In this document: positions 1-9,138 of the stretch, piece by piece | Numbering within the stretch: the first letter of the stretch is position 1 | Layout: every line of letters begins with the position of its first letter | Assembly (NCBI GenBank): GCA_913046805.1 | Contig: CAJWTA010000016.1 | Span: 1-17,974 of the forward strand | Direction: 5' to 3' | DNA from: an uncultured Fidelibacterota bacterium | GTDB taxonomy: Bacteria; Marinisomatota; Marinisomatia; Marinisomatales; TCS55 | DNA length: 17,974 nt | Notes under the pieces: generated by a model | What the model was told of the DNA's origin: nothing | Databases searched by the model: none | The model's input: only the letters and a program-made list of their open reading frames with translations | Translations under genes and position numbers: made by a program

Positions 1-564
1 ATTAGATGATATATAATCAATTAAGCCAGAAGCGGGATATACAGATAGAGAAGTTCCTATCACAATGATTATATCAGCACTTTGAAAGTATGGAATAACT
101 TCACTAATAAGCGGTACCTCCTCACCAAACCAGACAATATGGGGACGAAGCTGATATCCATCATCACAAAGATCACCGATTTCAATTCTTTTCTCATTTA
201 TGTGATAAATCAATGAAGGGTTTTTACTGCTTCTTGCTTTAGTTAATTCACCGTGCAAATGTATGACTTCAGAAGATCCAGCACGCTCATGCAAATCATC
301 AACATTTTGCGTAACTATAGTGACGCTAAAGTATTCTTCTAAATCTGCTAAGGAAAAATGAGCTTGATTAGGCAAAGCTTCACTTGCTTGCAATCTTCTT
401 TGATTATAAAATTCTAATACCAACTCAGGATCTGCTTTCCATGCTTGAGGTGTAGCAACATCTTCGATTTTATGGTTTTCCCACAAACCATTACTATCAC
501 GAAATGTTTTCAATCCACTTTCAGCGCTAATACCAGCGCCTGTTAGTACAACGATTTTTTTCAT
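1..564 (-). CDS. cobB: Sir2-family NAD-dependent protein deacylase (CobB/SIRT5-like), 3' end cut by window edge
   Basis: NAD-dependent lysine deacylase; 188 residues are visible of a family of roughly 230, the C-terminus lying beyond position 1. Reading the minus strand from ATG at 564 gives the NAD-binding GAGISAESG (residues 9-17), FRD (21-23), TQNVDDLHERAG (85-96), catalytic His104 in HLHG, LRPHIVWFGE (139-148) and GTSLSVYP (170-177). FYNQR (52-56) supplies the Tyr-x-x-Arg pair that in CobB and SIRT5 binds acidic acyl groups, so desuccinylase/demalonylase activity is plausible. The zinc-ribbon cysteines expected between HLHG and LRPH are absent: the segment contains one Cys (133). Similar zinc-less forms are, to my knowledge, common in Bacteroidetes. 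The gene is divergent from the permease, with an 82-nt gap (565-646). Family call secure; exact acyl preference inferred. Confidence 0.93.
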   Translation of the reverse strand, partial: MKKIVVLTGAGISAESGLKTFRDSNGLWENHKIEDVATPQAWKADPELVLEFYNQRRLQASEALPNQAHFSLADLEEYFSVTIVTQNVDDLHERAGSSEVIHLHGELTKARSSKNPSLIYHINEKRIEIGDLCDDGYQLRPHIVWFGEEVPLISEVIPYFQSADIIIVIGTSLSVYPASGLIDYISSN

Positions 565-646
565 AGCGTAAAATAAGCAATTTTTTGTTCATTAGTAAAT
601 TTTAGTCTTTCTGGTTGATATAAAGTTTGTGTATAATGTTAGGGAT

Positions 647-1963
647 ATGGCTGAACAGTCAAACTTAAAAAGAGTACTATCCCTTACGGATGCAACTATG
701 ATTAATGTCGGGGGAATTTTAGGATCAGGCATCTTTATGGTCCCTGCGACAGTAGCTTTATACACCCTTTCAAGTTCACTTTTTTTTCTTGTTTGGATTA
801 TCGGTGGTATAGTGAGTTTATTTGGAGCATTATCTGTCGCTGAGCTTGGAGCTGCAATGCCAAAGGCTGGAGGACAATACGTTTTTTTGAACAAATCATA
901 TGGGCCCTTGTGGGGGTTTCTTTATGGCTGGACTGCTGTTGCAGTAATTAATACCGCTTCAATAGCTGCAGTTGCAATGGCTTTCTCAGAATATCTTGGT
1001 TTCTTTTTTGTCCTCGGTCGTTTTGAGATTAAGGTTATTGCAATCTTATCTATTATAATTTTAACAATTATAAACATTATCGATGTAAAGTCTGGAGCAA
1101 GATTTCAAAACCTATTCACATATACAAAAATCTTCGCTATAAGTATTGTAATACTACTTGGCCTCACATTGAATGGAGGGTCCTCTGATAATTTTTATCC
1201 AATGATAATCGATAAATCTTTTTTTTCTCTTATCGGTCCGCTGGGTCTTGCAATGGTAGCGGTATTGTGGACTTTTGATGGATGGATATTTGTGACCTAT
1301 GTTGCTGGAGAAGTCAAAGATCCAGGTAAAAATATACCCTTATCTATTATATTGTGTATGGTGATCGTTCTTTCAATATACCTAGCGCTAAACTATGTCC
1401 TTGTTTACGTTCTAGGCTTCGATAAAATGATTGATTCGGAATTAGTTATGTCTGACGCAGCTTCAGTATTTTTAGGAGGCAAAGGTGCAGCTATAATTAC
1501 CATCATAATACTTATATCTTTGATTGGGGCCAACAATGGTTTTGTGCTAACTGGTGCTCGCATAAATTATGCGATGTCAAAAGATGGTTTGTTTTTCAAG
1601 CAAGCCTCAACGATACATAACAAATTTAAATCTCCAGCTAATGCTCTTTTAATGCAATGCGCGTGGTCTTCAATATTGACACTGACTGGTACATTCAATC
1701 AACTGATTACCTATATAATTTTCGCTTCTTGGATATTTTATGCCATGTCTGCTGGTGCAGTAATAATACTAAGAAATAAACTTCCTGATCTTAAAAGACC
1801 CTATAAAACTCCACTATACCCATGGATACCGATCATTTTTATATTCTTTGCAGTGTTTCTAACAATAAATACTATTTTAGAAGCGCCAAGAGATGCCGCC
1901 ATTGGATCTGTTTTGATATTGGCTGGTCTTCCGTTCTATAAGTATTGGAAAAATAATGACTGA
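647..1963 (+). CDS. APC-superfamily amino-acid permease, LAT (SLC7-like) type
   Basis: Inner-membrane amino-acid transporter of about 438 residues with about 12 hydrophobic segments. The first helix has the unwound substrate-binding motif GGILGSGIF, and helix 6 carries WTFDGWIFVTYVAGEVKDPGKNIP, which matches the LAT-family hallmark (DGW followed by EVKxPxxNIP). LAT and related bacterial exchangers carry neutral or basic amino acids. I start at ATG 647; a GTG at 629 in the same frame would add six residues but has no better ribosome site. A TATAAT-like hexamer lies at 632-637, which would place a transcript start almost at the ATG. The stop overlaps the next start by 8 nt (1956-1963), so it is the first gene of the 647-6248 cluster and probably imports the substrate of the four enzymes. 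Substrate not deducible. Confidence 0.9.
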   Translation: MAEQSNLKRVLSLTDATMINVGGILGSGIFMVPATVALYTLSSSLFFLVWIIGGIVSLFGALSVAELGAAMPKAGGQYVFLNKSYGPLWGFLYGWTAVAVINTASIAAVAMAFSEYLGFFFVLGRFEIKVIAILSIIILTIINIIDVKSGARFQNLFTYTKIFAISIVILLGLTLNGGSSDNFYPMIIDKSFFSLIGPLGLAMVAVLWTFDGWIFVTYVAGEVKDPGKNIPLSIILCMVIVLSIYLALNYVLVYVLGFDKMIDSELVMSDAASVFLGGKGAAIITIIILISLIGANNGFVLTGARINYAMSKDGLFFKQASTIHNKFKSPANALLMQCAWSSILTLTGTFNQLITYIIFASWIFYAMSAGAVIILRNKLPDLKRPYKTPLYPWIPIIFIFFAVFLTINTILEAPRDAAIGSVLILAGLPFYKYWKNND

Positions 1964-3227
1964 AATAAATAAACATATAAAAAATGCCATTAACATACAT
2001 CGTGATGAGATAATTTCATTTGTAAAAGAACTTGTAAGAACACCAAGCTTAGCAAATGATGAAGGGGGTGTTCAAAATACTATACATGAAAAGTTAAAAG
2101 ATTTGAACCTAGACTCTCAAAAGATTCCTGTAGTTTTTAGCGAATTAAATGATCATCCTGCTTTTAACGATGATGGATTTTCTCCTGACTCGAGAATTAA
2201 TGTAACCGCTACATGGAAAGGTAATGGTAAATCAAGGTCTCTCATTTTAAATGGTCATGTTGATGTTGTTCCAACTGGGCCTGAAAATCTTTGGAATTAT
2301 AGTCCTTGGTCAGGAAAAGAGGAAGATGGAAAAATCTTTGGAAGGGGTTCATGTGATATGAAAGCTGGACTTTCTTCAGGTTTATTTGCAATAGCTATAT
2401 TAAAAAGTCTAGGCTTCAAACCAGATGGAGATGTCATTTTTCAATCGGTTGTTGGTGAAGAGTCAGGTGGTTGCGGTACGTTAACAAATATTGTAAAAGG
2501 CTACCATGCAGACGCAGCAATCATATTAGAACCAACCTCGCTTAAATTATCTCCAATCCAATCTGGTGCTCTAACTTTTAGATTAACAGTTCACGGTAGA
2601 GCTACGCATGCTTCTATGCGATGGGATGGAGTCAGCGCAATTGAAAAATACACAGGTCTTCACAACGCAATTATTAAACTTGAAGAAATGCGCCATCATT
2701 CATTTGACACAAAACACTACGAATCCAAAGATAGAGTTGCACCAATAAATATTGGAACAGTAAGAGCTGGTCAGTGGCATTCTACGGTTCCGGAATCTAT
2801 AATTGCGGAGGGAAGATTGGGTGTTTTTCCAAATGAGTCTAATGAAGAAGCAAGGAAGAATTTTGAAGATCATGTTTTTGAATTCTCAAAAAATGATTCA
2901 TGGCTAACTGAAAACCCTCCGGAAATTGAATGGTTTGAAGGGCAATTTGAATCCGGTCAAACACCAATAGATGACCCTCTTATTAAAGAATTGAGTAGTG
3001 CATATAAAAATGTTCTTAACCGTGAAGCTGTGATAGAAGGCGTCACTTATGGATCTGACTTGCGACTGTTTACTAATCATGCTCATATTCCAAGCGTTCT
3101 GTTTGGACCAGGCGATGTTCGTTTGGCCCACGCTGCAAATGAATATGTAACTATTGAAGAAATAATGTTTTCAACCGAAGTTATTGCAAATATGATTATC
3201 AATTGGTGTGGAGGAAATTTTGAATAA
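1956..3227 (+). CDS. M20-family metallo-amidohydrolase (ArgE/DapE-like deacylase)
   Basis: Cytosolic co-catalytic zinc hydrolase, 423 residues, usual length for ArgE/DapE/carboxypeptidase relatives. Metal and catalytic motifs are intact: LNGHVDVVPTG (98-108; His101, Asp103), GRGSCDMKAG (129-138; bridging Asp134), GEESGG (167-172; general-base and metal Glu), LEPT (191-194; Glu192) and AHAANEY (391-397; His392). The lid/dimerisation domain lies at about 205-310, with HGRATHAS at 213-220. These enzymes remove acetyl, succinyl, formyl or amino-acyl groups from amino acids. It overlaps the permease by 8 nt and the next gene by 8 nt. In a cluster with a permease and a guanidino hydrolase a catabolic deacylase or dipeptidase is more likely than an arginine or lysine biosynthetic enzyme, but biosynthetic ArgE/DapE cannot be excluded from sequence alone. 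Confidence 0.85.
   Translation: MTEINKHIKNAINIHRDEIISFVKELVRTPSLANDEGGVQNTIHEKLKDLNLDSQKIPVVFSELNDHPAFNDDGFSPDSRINVTATWKGNGKSRSLILNGHVDVVPTGPENLWNYSPWSGKEEDGKIFGRGSCDMKAGLSSGLFAIAILKSLGFKPDGDVIFQSVVGEESGGCGTLTNIVKGYHADAAIILEPTSLKLSPIQSGALTFRLTVHGRATHASMRWDGVSAIEKYTGLHNAIIKLEEMRHHSFDTKHYESKDRVAPINIGTVRAGQWHSTVPESIIAEGRLGVFPNESNEEARKNFEDHVFEFSKNDSWLTENPPEIEWFEGQFESGQTPIDDPLIKELSSAYKNVLNREAVIEGVTYGSDLRLFTNHAHIPSVLFGPGDVRLAHAANEYVTIEEIMFSTEVIANMIINWCGGNFE
3210..3214 (+). promoter_or_regulatory. Shine-Dalgarno GGAGG that decides the TTG start of the guanidino hydrolase
   Basis: GGAGG lies within the 3' end of the M20 gene, 5 nt before TTG 3220. It is the clearest ribosome binding site among the gene starts I examined here, favours TTG over GTG 3208, and gives an 8-nt overlap with the upstream stop codon, so coupled translation is likely. 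Confidence 0.6.
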
Positions 3228-4104
3228 AGAATTTGGCTGTCAGGATATGACAAGTACTATCAGAAGAGTTCTTATTAAAAGCCCAGAAAATGCATACAAA
3301 AATCAGGTTAACATTGACTCTCAATACCAAGACTTGAATTATTTTGGTAAGCCAGATTTTGTAAGGTCACTTGAAGATTACGAATCCTTTCGGTCCATAC
3401 TTAAAAAGAGTGGAGTTGAAATTCATGATCTTCCTGCAGATGATATTACCAGTCTTGATTCTATCTATACTCACGATCCTTGTTTGATTTCAAACTCTGG
3501 TGTTGTCTTATGCTCAATGGGTAAAATTCTAAGAAAAAAAGAGCCTGAAATGATTTCTAAGTATTTTAAATCATTAAATATTCCAATTATCGGCAAGATA
3601 TCTCCTCCGGGAAAACTAGAGGGCGGAGATATTGTTTGGATAGATAATCGAACTGTAGCTGTTGGTGTAGGCTACAGATCTAATCTAGAAGGAATTGCAC
3701 AGCTAAAAGAAATTCTCTCAGGTGATGTAGATGAAATCATTCCTGTACATTTACCTCACTGGACAGGGCCATCTGATTGCCTTCATTTAATGAGTAATAT
3801 CAGTCCAATAAATAGAGATCTTTTTCTTGTTTATTCAAAACTACTCCCTGTTAGCTTCAGAGAATATTTATTAGACCGCGGTATTAAGCTTTTAGAAGTA
3901 CCCGATGATGAGTACGAATCAATGGGTTGTAATGTCTTAGCCATTGCACCAAAAAAAGTTATAATGATTGAAGGTAATGATGTAACCAAAAATCTACTTG
4001 AAAAAGAAGGAGTTGATGTATCCACATATCCAGGTTTAGAAATATCATATAAAGGCGCAGGTGGACCCACCTGTCTTACACGCCCATTTTTAAGAGAGGA
4101 ATAA
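3220..4104 (+). CDS. GME-superfamily guanidino hydrolase (dimethylarginine dimethylaminohydrolase/arginine deiminase-like)
   Basis: About 294 residues. Members of this five-bladed propeller superfamily attack guanidinium carbon with a Cys-His pair, releasing ammonia or alkylamine, or transferring an amidino group. Visible motifs (numbered from the TTG): YTHDP with Asp86, LEGGDIVW (133-140) for guanidinium binding, GYRSN (151-155), CLHLMS with catalytic His189, MGCNVLAI (235-242) and GGPTCLTRP with nucleophile Cys285. I choose TTG 3220 because GGAGG at 3210-3214 stands 5 nt upstream; a GTG at 3208 would place that site inside the gene, and ATG 3247 lacks a good site. The stop at 4104 abuts the ATG of the Rieske gene. 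DDAH is the usual database-style label for this subgroup; the substrate could be methylarginine, arginine or another guanidino acid. Confidence 0.82.
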   Translation: MNKEFGCQDMTSTIRRVLIKSPENAYKNQVNIDSQYQDLNYFGKPDFVRSLEDYESFRSILKKSGVEIHDLPADDITSLDSIYTHDPCLISNSGVVLCSMGKILRKKEPEMISKYFKSLNIPIIGKISPPGKLEGGDIVWIDNRTVAVGVGYRSNLEGIAQLKEILSGDVDEIIPVHLPHWTGPSDCLHLMSNISPINRDLFLVYSKLLPVSFREYLLDRGIKLLEVPDDEYESMGCNVLAIAPKKVIMIEGNDVTKNLLEKEGVDVSTYPGLEISYKGAGGPTCLTRPFLREE

Positions 4105-5157
4105 ATGATTAGAAAATTTAATACATTAGAAAGTGAAATTACTATTCCATCAAAATGGTATTACGAGAATAAATTCTTGGATGAAGAAAAAAGGGAGATT
4201 TTTCTAAAAGAGTGGCAATTAGTTGGCTCACATTCACAAATAAAAAATCCTGGAGACGTCCTTGTTGCAGAGATTGCTAACAACCCCATAATAGTTTCAC
4301 GCCAAAAAGATAATACTTTAAAAGGGTTTTATAATGTATGTCAGCATAGGGGTGGTCCTCTTGCTTATGAGAATTGTTCTTTAAATAAACTTCAATGCAA
4401 ATATCACGGATGGGTGTATGATTTAAATGGAAATCTTAAAAGCGCTAGAGGTTTTAAAAAATCTGAATTAAAAGTAGAGGATTACGACCTAACTCCTGTT
4501 AATATCGCTGAGTGGATGGGTCAAGTTTTCGTAAATCTTTCAAGTAATCCTGTTGACCTAGGTAGTCAAATTGATGAAATAAAGACTCTTGTCTCACCAA
4601 TTGATTTTTCAAACTACACCTTTAAGTTCAGAGAATCATATGAAATCAATTGTAATTGGAAAGTTTACATGGACAATTTTTTAGAGGGTTTTCATATACC
4701 ATTTGTACATCCTGAATTGAATAAAGTTATCGACTATAAATCTTATAAAACGGAAATTTACGATCGATTCTCTTTGCAGTGGTGCCCTTTAGATAGTGAA
4801 CTTAGTCCTTACGGAAAAAGTTCAACACCAGAGGAAAATAAAGCATTCTATTTTACAATTTTTCCAAACATAATTTTAAATATTGCACCAGGACGACTTC
4901 AAACCAATATCGTTGAACCTAAAGGTTCAAAATCGTGCGTTGTACATTTTGACTATCATTTTGATAATCCAGAAGAAGCAAATATTGAACAAGACGCAGA
5001 GTTCAGTGAAATTGTTCAGCAAGAGGATATTTTAATATGTGAAAGTGTGCAAAAAGGGCTCGAATCAAATGGATATGATCAAGGTAAATTCTCACCTCTG
5101 CACGAACAAGGTGTTTTACACTTTCAGTCGCTCATTAGAAACTCTTTAGGCTTTTGA
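4105..5157 (+). CDS. Rieske-type non-haem iron oxygenase, alpha subunit (choline/betaine-demethylase-like)
   Basis: A 350-residue ring-hydroxylating-type oxygenase. The Rieske cluster ligands are CQH (Cys79, His81) and CKYH (Cys98, His101). The mononuclear iron site is DNFLEGFHIPFVH (His197, His202), with the third ligand probably Asp308 in QQEDILICESVQKGL. Overall pattern and length resemble the choline monooxygenase, glycine-betaine and stachydrine demethylase group, which oxidatively removes N-methyl groups as formaldehyde, rather than aromatic-ring dioxygenases. No ferredoxin, reductase or beta subunit is encoded in the window, so electrons must come from elsewhere. SD-like GAGAGGA at 4095-4101 precedes the ATG, which abuts the upstream stop; the 3' end overlaps the next start by 4 nt. 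Function as an N-demethylase within the cluster is inference. Confidence 0.85.
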   Translation: MIRKFNTLESEITIPSKWYYENKFLDEEKREIFLKEWQLVGSHSQIKNPGDVLVAEIANNPIIVSRQKDNTLKGFYNVCQHRGGPLAYENCSLNKLQCKYHGWVYDLNGNLKSARGFKKSELKVEDYDLTPVNIAEWMGQVFVNLSSNPVDLGSQIDEIKTLVSPIDFSNYTFKFRESYEINCNWKVYMDNFLEGFHIPFVHPELNKVIDYKSYKTEIYDRFSLQWCPLDSELSPYGKSSTPEENKAFYFTIFPNIILNIAPGRLQTNIVEPKGSKSCVVHFDYHFDNPEEANIEQDAEFSEIVQQEDILICESVQKGLESNGYDQGKFSPLHEQGVLHFQSLIRNSLGF

Positions 5158-6248
5158 ACAAAATTGTACAAATTGGTTCAGGAATGATAGGTTCAGCAAT
5201 GGCCTATGATCTTTCACAAAAGCATGATGTGGTTGTAGGTGATTTTAATGAACAATCACTTGCTAAAGTGAAAAAGCTTAATAAAGATATTTCTGTACAA
5301 AAGCTTGATGTCACAAATCAATCAAAATTAAAAAGCTTTATACATGAAGCTGATATTGTGCTGCTTGCAGTTCCAGGTCATTTAGGATATTCCGCTTTAA
5401 AAACTATAATTAAATCTAAAAAAAATGTTGTTGATATATCTTTTTCAAATGAGAATTTTTTAGACTTGCATGAATTAGCTAAAAACGTTGGTGTTACAGC
5501 AGTAGTTGATGCAGGACTCGCCCCTGGCATCCCAAACTATCTTCTTGGCTTTCATAACTCTCAAATGAAGATAGACAGCTTTGAGTATTATGTTGGGGGT
5601 TTACCAAAATATCCAGAGCCTCCATTTAATTATAAAGCACCATTTTCACCTATAGATGTAATTGAAGAGTATACTAGGCCTGCTAGGATGATGGTCAATG
5701 GGCATATTGAGACTAAACCAGCACTATCAGAAATCGAAATTATGAATTTTGAAAATATTGGTACTCTAGAGGCGTTCAATACTGATGGATTGAGATCTAT
5801 ACTTTACACAATGAAACATATTAAAAACATGAAAGAAAAAACTTTAAGATATAGTGGTCACGCTGCCCTTATGGCTAACTATAGAAACGCGGGAAAGTTC
5901 AATGATGACGAAATTCAAAAAACTTCAAAGGAACTATTTACTGCCTGGAGGTTAAAAGAAGATGAACCAGAACTAACAATTTTAAAAATAATTATAAAGG
6001 GGGAAAACAAGATCATATCTTATAGCATTTATGACGAGTATGATTCAACCCTAAATTTTTCCTCAATGTCAAGAACTACAGGGTTCACTGCAACTGCCAC
6101 GGTAAACATTTTATTAAAAAATATATTTACTAAAAAAGGCGTATTTCCACCAGAGCTTTTAGGTCAAGACAAACTAAGCGTTAATTATTTGAAGGAATAT
6201 TTAAAGGAAAGAAATATTCATATTAATCAAAAAATAGAAAAATATTAA
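5154..6248 (+). CDS. Saccharopine dehydrogenase/L-lysine 6-dehydrogenase-like NAD(P) oxidoreductase
   Basis: 364 residues. An N-terminal Rossmann fold begins immediately (IGSGMIGSAMA, residues 7-17) with Asp30 at the end of the second strand, which favours NAD over NADP. The family signature DAGLAPGIPN is at 119-128 and the dimer/substrate domain carries GGLPKYPEPPFNYK at 148-161 and EEYTRPAR at 171-178. Relatives include saccharopine reductases and the L-lysine 6-dehydrogenases of thermophiles, which oxidise an amine next to carbon. The TTG at 5154 overlaps the Rieske stop codon (TTGA); starting later would remove the nucleotide-binding strand, so TTG is strongly favoured. Last gene of the cluster, likely oxidising an amine intermediate or lysine-like product. 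The exact reaction is unknown. Confidence 0.82.
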   Translation: MNKIVQIGSGMIGSAMAYDLSQKHDVVVGDFNEQSLAKVKKLNKDISVQKLDVTNQSKLKSFIHEADIVLLAVPGHLGYSALKTIIKSKKNVVDISFSNENFLDLHELAKNVGVTAVVDAGLAPGIPNYLLGFHNSQMKIDSFEYYVGGLPKYPEPPFNYKAPFSPIDVIEEYTRPARMMVNGHIETKPALSEIEIMNFENIGTLEAFNTDGLRSILYTMKHIKNMKEKTLRYSGHAALMANYRNAGKFNDDEIQKTSKELFTAWRLKEDEPELTILKIIIKGENKIISYSIYDEYDSTLNFSSMSRTTGFTATATVNILLKNIFTKKGVFPPELLGQDKLSVNYLKEYLKERNIHINQKIEKY

Positions 6249-6262
6249 CTTTTCTAATAGCC

Positions 6263-6284
6263 TTAAAGTTGTAAACAACTTTAA
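6263..6284. terminator. AT-rich perfect hairpin after the catabolic cluster, possible weak terminator or operator
   Basis: Arms TTAAAGTTG (6263-6271) and CAACTTTAA (6276-6284) are perfect 9-bp complements around a TAAA loop, 14 nt beyond the stop of the oxidoreductase gene and 44 nt before gcvP. The following ATTTTAAT is only weakly T-rich and the stem has just two G-C pairs, so a repressor operator for gcvP is as plausible as a terminator. Confidence 0.4.
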
Positions 6285-6328
6285 ATTTTAATACCTATAA
6301 ATGCACTAAAAAAACAAAATTTAATACT

Positions 6329-9121
6329 ATGAGTTTTTCTACACGACATATTGGTCCAAACGCCGATGACATAAATAAAATGCTTTCATTTCTTGGTTTT
6401 GATTCAGTGGAAGAGTTAATAAATGCAACTATACCAAAAGATATCAAATACAATGAGAGTCTTAATATTGGTGAATCGATCAGTGAATTCGATTTTTTAA
6501 AAACCATAAAAAATATCGGCGAAAAAAATGAAGTTGTAAAGACTTATATCGGCACAGGTTACTATGGAACGGTTACACCTCCAGTAATTCTTAGAAATAT
6601 TTTAGAAAATCCAGGCTGGTACACAGCATACACTCCCTATCAAGCTGAAATTTCTCAAGGTCGACTTGAAGCCTTACTAAACTTTCAAACCATGGTTACT
6701 GATTTGACAGGTCTTGAAATATCAAATGCTTCTCTACTTGATGAAGCTACTGCTGCCGCTGAAGCAATGGTCTTGATGTATAGGTCATGCCGAAATAGAG
6801 ACAATTTCTTAGTCTCTGATAAATGCCATCCTCAAACCATCAGCGTTTTGAAAACACGATCTGAACCCATTGGTATAAAACTTAAAGTTATTCCGATTGA
6901 AGAATTCAACTTTTCAGAAAATACCTTTGGCTGTCTAATACAATGCCCATCAACCGATGGTAAAGTATTCAACTATAAAAGTTTATCTAAATCAGCTCAT
7001 GATGCTGGTGCTTTAATTGCTGTTGCAACAGATTTGCTGAGTCTTGCGCTCATCACAGAACCTGGAGCTTGCGATGCGGATATTGCTGTTGGTAGCTCAC
7101 AAAGATTTGGTGTCCCATTAGGATTTGGGGGTCCTCATGCGGCCTTTCTCGCTGCCAATGAAAGCTTCAAAAGAAAAATGCCAGGAAGAATAATTGGACT
7201 TTCTAAAGATTCAGAGGATAATCTAGCGTTTCGTATGGCACTACAAACTAGAGAGCAGCACATTAGAAGAGATAAAGCTACATCAAATATTTGCACTGCC
7301 CAGGTTTTACTTTCTGTAATAGCAGGTATGTACGCAGTATACCACGGCCCTAAGGGTATTTTTCAAATTGCAAATGCTATTCATGGAAATGCTAAGAGAC
7401 TTGCCTCTTCCCTTAAGGAAAATGGCTATGAAATCAGACATGATCAATTCTTTGATACCATTAGATTTGGAACAAATGGTAAAAAAATTAATACAGAAGA
7501 CCTTGGCGTTAATTTTAGACATTTCAACAATGGTGATATTGGTATTTCATTAGATGAAACTACCTCGGAGAGCGATATTGATAATCTTCTTAAGCTTTTT
7601 AAATGTAAGGATAAACCTAGTGACCATTTTACGCTAAAAGAGACTAGAAATTCTGAATATTTAACGCATGAAGTTTTCAATTCGTATCATTCGGAAACAG
7701 AAATGATGCGATATCTAAAGAAATTAGAAACAAAAGATCTCAGTCTTAATACCAGTATGATTTCTCTTGGCTCATGTACAATGAAATTAAATGCAGCAGC
7801 TGAAATGATTCCAATTTCATGGCCAGAGTTTAGTGGACTTCACCCATTTGCTCCTGAATCTCAAACCCAAGGGTATCACGAACTTTTCAAATCACTTGAA
7901 GATTGGCTCGTAAATATAACAGGTTTACATTCGTGCTCATTGCAACCGAATTCGGGTGCACAAGGAGAATATGCAGGGCTTATGGTTGTTAGAGCCTTCC
8001 ATCAAAATAACGGAAATCCACACAGGAATATATGTCTCATTCCTGAATCAGCGCATGGAACAAATCCAGCAAGCGCAGTAATGGCTGGAATGCAAGTTGT
8101 TGTAATTAGATGTGATGAATCTGGAAATATAGATGTCGATGATCTAAAACAAAAAGCTGAGGATAATAAAGAGACACTATCAGCATTAATGATAACATAC
8201 CCTTCTACGCATGGTGTTTTTGAAGAGTCTATTTCTTATATATGTGACATTATCCACCAGTACGGTGGCCAAGTTTATCTTGATGGCGCTAACCTAAATG
8301 CAATGGTTGGTTTATCAAGACTAGGTGATTTTGGAGCCGATGTTTGCCACATAAATCTTCACAAAACATTTGCTATACCGCACGGAGGTGGTGGTCCTGG
8401 AATGGGCCCTATCTGCGTTGCTAAGCACCTCTCCCCTTTTTTACCGGGACATCCTAATTTAAAAAATAGTGAAACTGCTATTTCTGCTATTTCTGCTGCT
8501 CCTTTTGGAAGTGCAGGTATTTTACCGATATCATGGGGCTACATAGTTATGTTAGGAAATGATGGACTTAAAAAGGCATCCGAAATAGCAATTTTAAATG
8601 CAAATTATATGGCGAAAAGACTTGAAGGCGATTACAAAGTTCTTTATCGAGGTTCAAATAAAACCTCAGCACATGAATTTATCATTGACCTAAGAGATTT
8701 AAAAAGTGAGACGGGAATTAGTGATGAAGATGTTGCAAAAAGACTGATTGATTATGGCTTTCACGCCCCCACAATGTCATGGCCTGTACCTGGCACACTT
8801 ATGATTGAACCTACAGAAAGTGAATCGCTTATTGAGCTTGATAAATTTTGCGATGCAATGATTTCAATCAAGCGTGAAATAAATGACGTTGTATCAGGTA
8901 AATATGAAGCAGATGACAATCCTCTTGTAAATGCACCGCATACAGCTCTTGCTGTCATGTCAGATAATTGGGTGCACAAATATTCAAGAGAAACTGCTGC
9001 CTACCCCGCTCCATGGCTAAAGGAATATAAATATTGGCCAAGCGTAAGACGAGTTGATAATGCATTCGGAGATAGAAATCTTGTTTGTACCTGCCCCCCA
9101 ATAGACGCATACTCTAAGTAA
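6329..9121 (+). CDS. gcvP: Glycine dehydrogenase (decarboxylating), P-protein of the glycine cleavage system
   Basis: PLP enzyme that decarboxylates glycine and passes the aminomethyl group to lipoyl-H protein. At 930 residues it is the fused single-chain form: an N-terminal half opening with the hallmark FSTRHIGP (3-10) and a catalytic C-terminal half from about residue 445. The PLP-binding Lys is Lys679 in [28 protein letters not shown] (574-585) and LDGANLNA (651-658) are also typical. No gcvT, gcvH or lpd gene is in the window. A TATAAA at 6296-6301 may be a -10 element, giving a leader of about 20 nt without an obvious ribosome site. The DUF3050 gene follows after 17 nt. Serving the upstream cluster (glycine disposal after demethylation) is possible but unproven. 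Confidence 0.97.
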   Translation: MSFSTRHIGPNADDINKMLSFLGFDSVEELINATIPKDIKYNESLNIGESISEFDFLKTIKNIGEKNEVVKTYIGTGYYGTVTPPVILRNILENPGWYTAYTPYQAEISQGRLEALLNFQTMVTDLTGLEISNASLLDEATAAAEAMVLMYRSCRNRDNFLVSDKCHPQTISVLKTRSEPIGIKLKVIPIEEFNFSENTFGCLIQCPSTDGKVFNYKSLSKSAHDAGALIAVATDLLSLALITEPGACDADIAVGSSQRFGVPLGFGGPHAAFLAANESFKRKMPGRIIGLSKDSEDNLAFRMALQTREQHIRRDKATSNICTAQVLLSVIAGMYAVYHGPKGIFQIANAIHGNAKRLASSLKENGYEIRHDQFFDTIRFGTNGKKINTEDLGVNFRHFNNGDIGISLDETTSESDIDNLLKLFKCKDKPSDHFTLKETRNSEYLTHEVFNSYHSETEMMRYLKKLETKDLSLNTSMISLGSCTMKLNAAAEMIPISWPEFSGLHPFAPESQTQGYHELFKSLEDWLVNITGLHSCSLQPNSGAQGEYAGLMVVRAFHQNNGNPHRNICLIPESAHGTNPASAVMAGMQVVVIRCDESGNIDVDDLKQKAEDNKETLSALMITYPSTHGVFEESISYICDIIHQYGGQVYLDGANLNAMVGLSRLGDFGADVCHINLHKTFAIPHGGGGPGMGPICVAKHLSPFLPGHPNLKNSETAISAISAAPFGSAGILPISWGYIVMLGNDGLKKASEIAILNANYMAKRLEGDYKVLYRGSNKTSAHEFIIDLRDLKSETGISDEDVAKRLIDYGFHAPTMSWPVPGTLMIEPTESESLIELDKFCDAMISIKREINDVVSGKYEADDNPLVNAPHTALAVMSDNWVHKYSRETAAYPAPWLKEYKYWPSVRRVDNAFGDRNLVCTCPPIDAYSK

Positions 9122-9138
9122 AATAACGAATAAAAAGC

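Noticed and set aside
592..894. 100-codon minus-strand frame crossing the start of the permease gene
   Set aside because: It covers the permease start and first helices in antisense; composition is that of a reverse-complemented membrane gene.
8478..8505. Short tandem repetition of a TTCTGCTA-like unit in gcvP
   Set aside because: It encodes the ordinary [13 protein letters not shown] segment of the P-protein.
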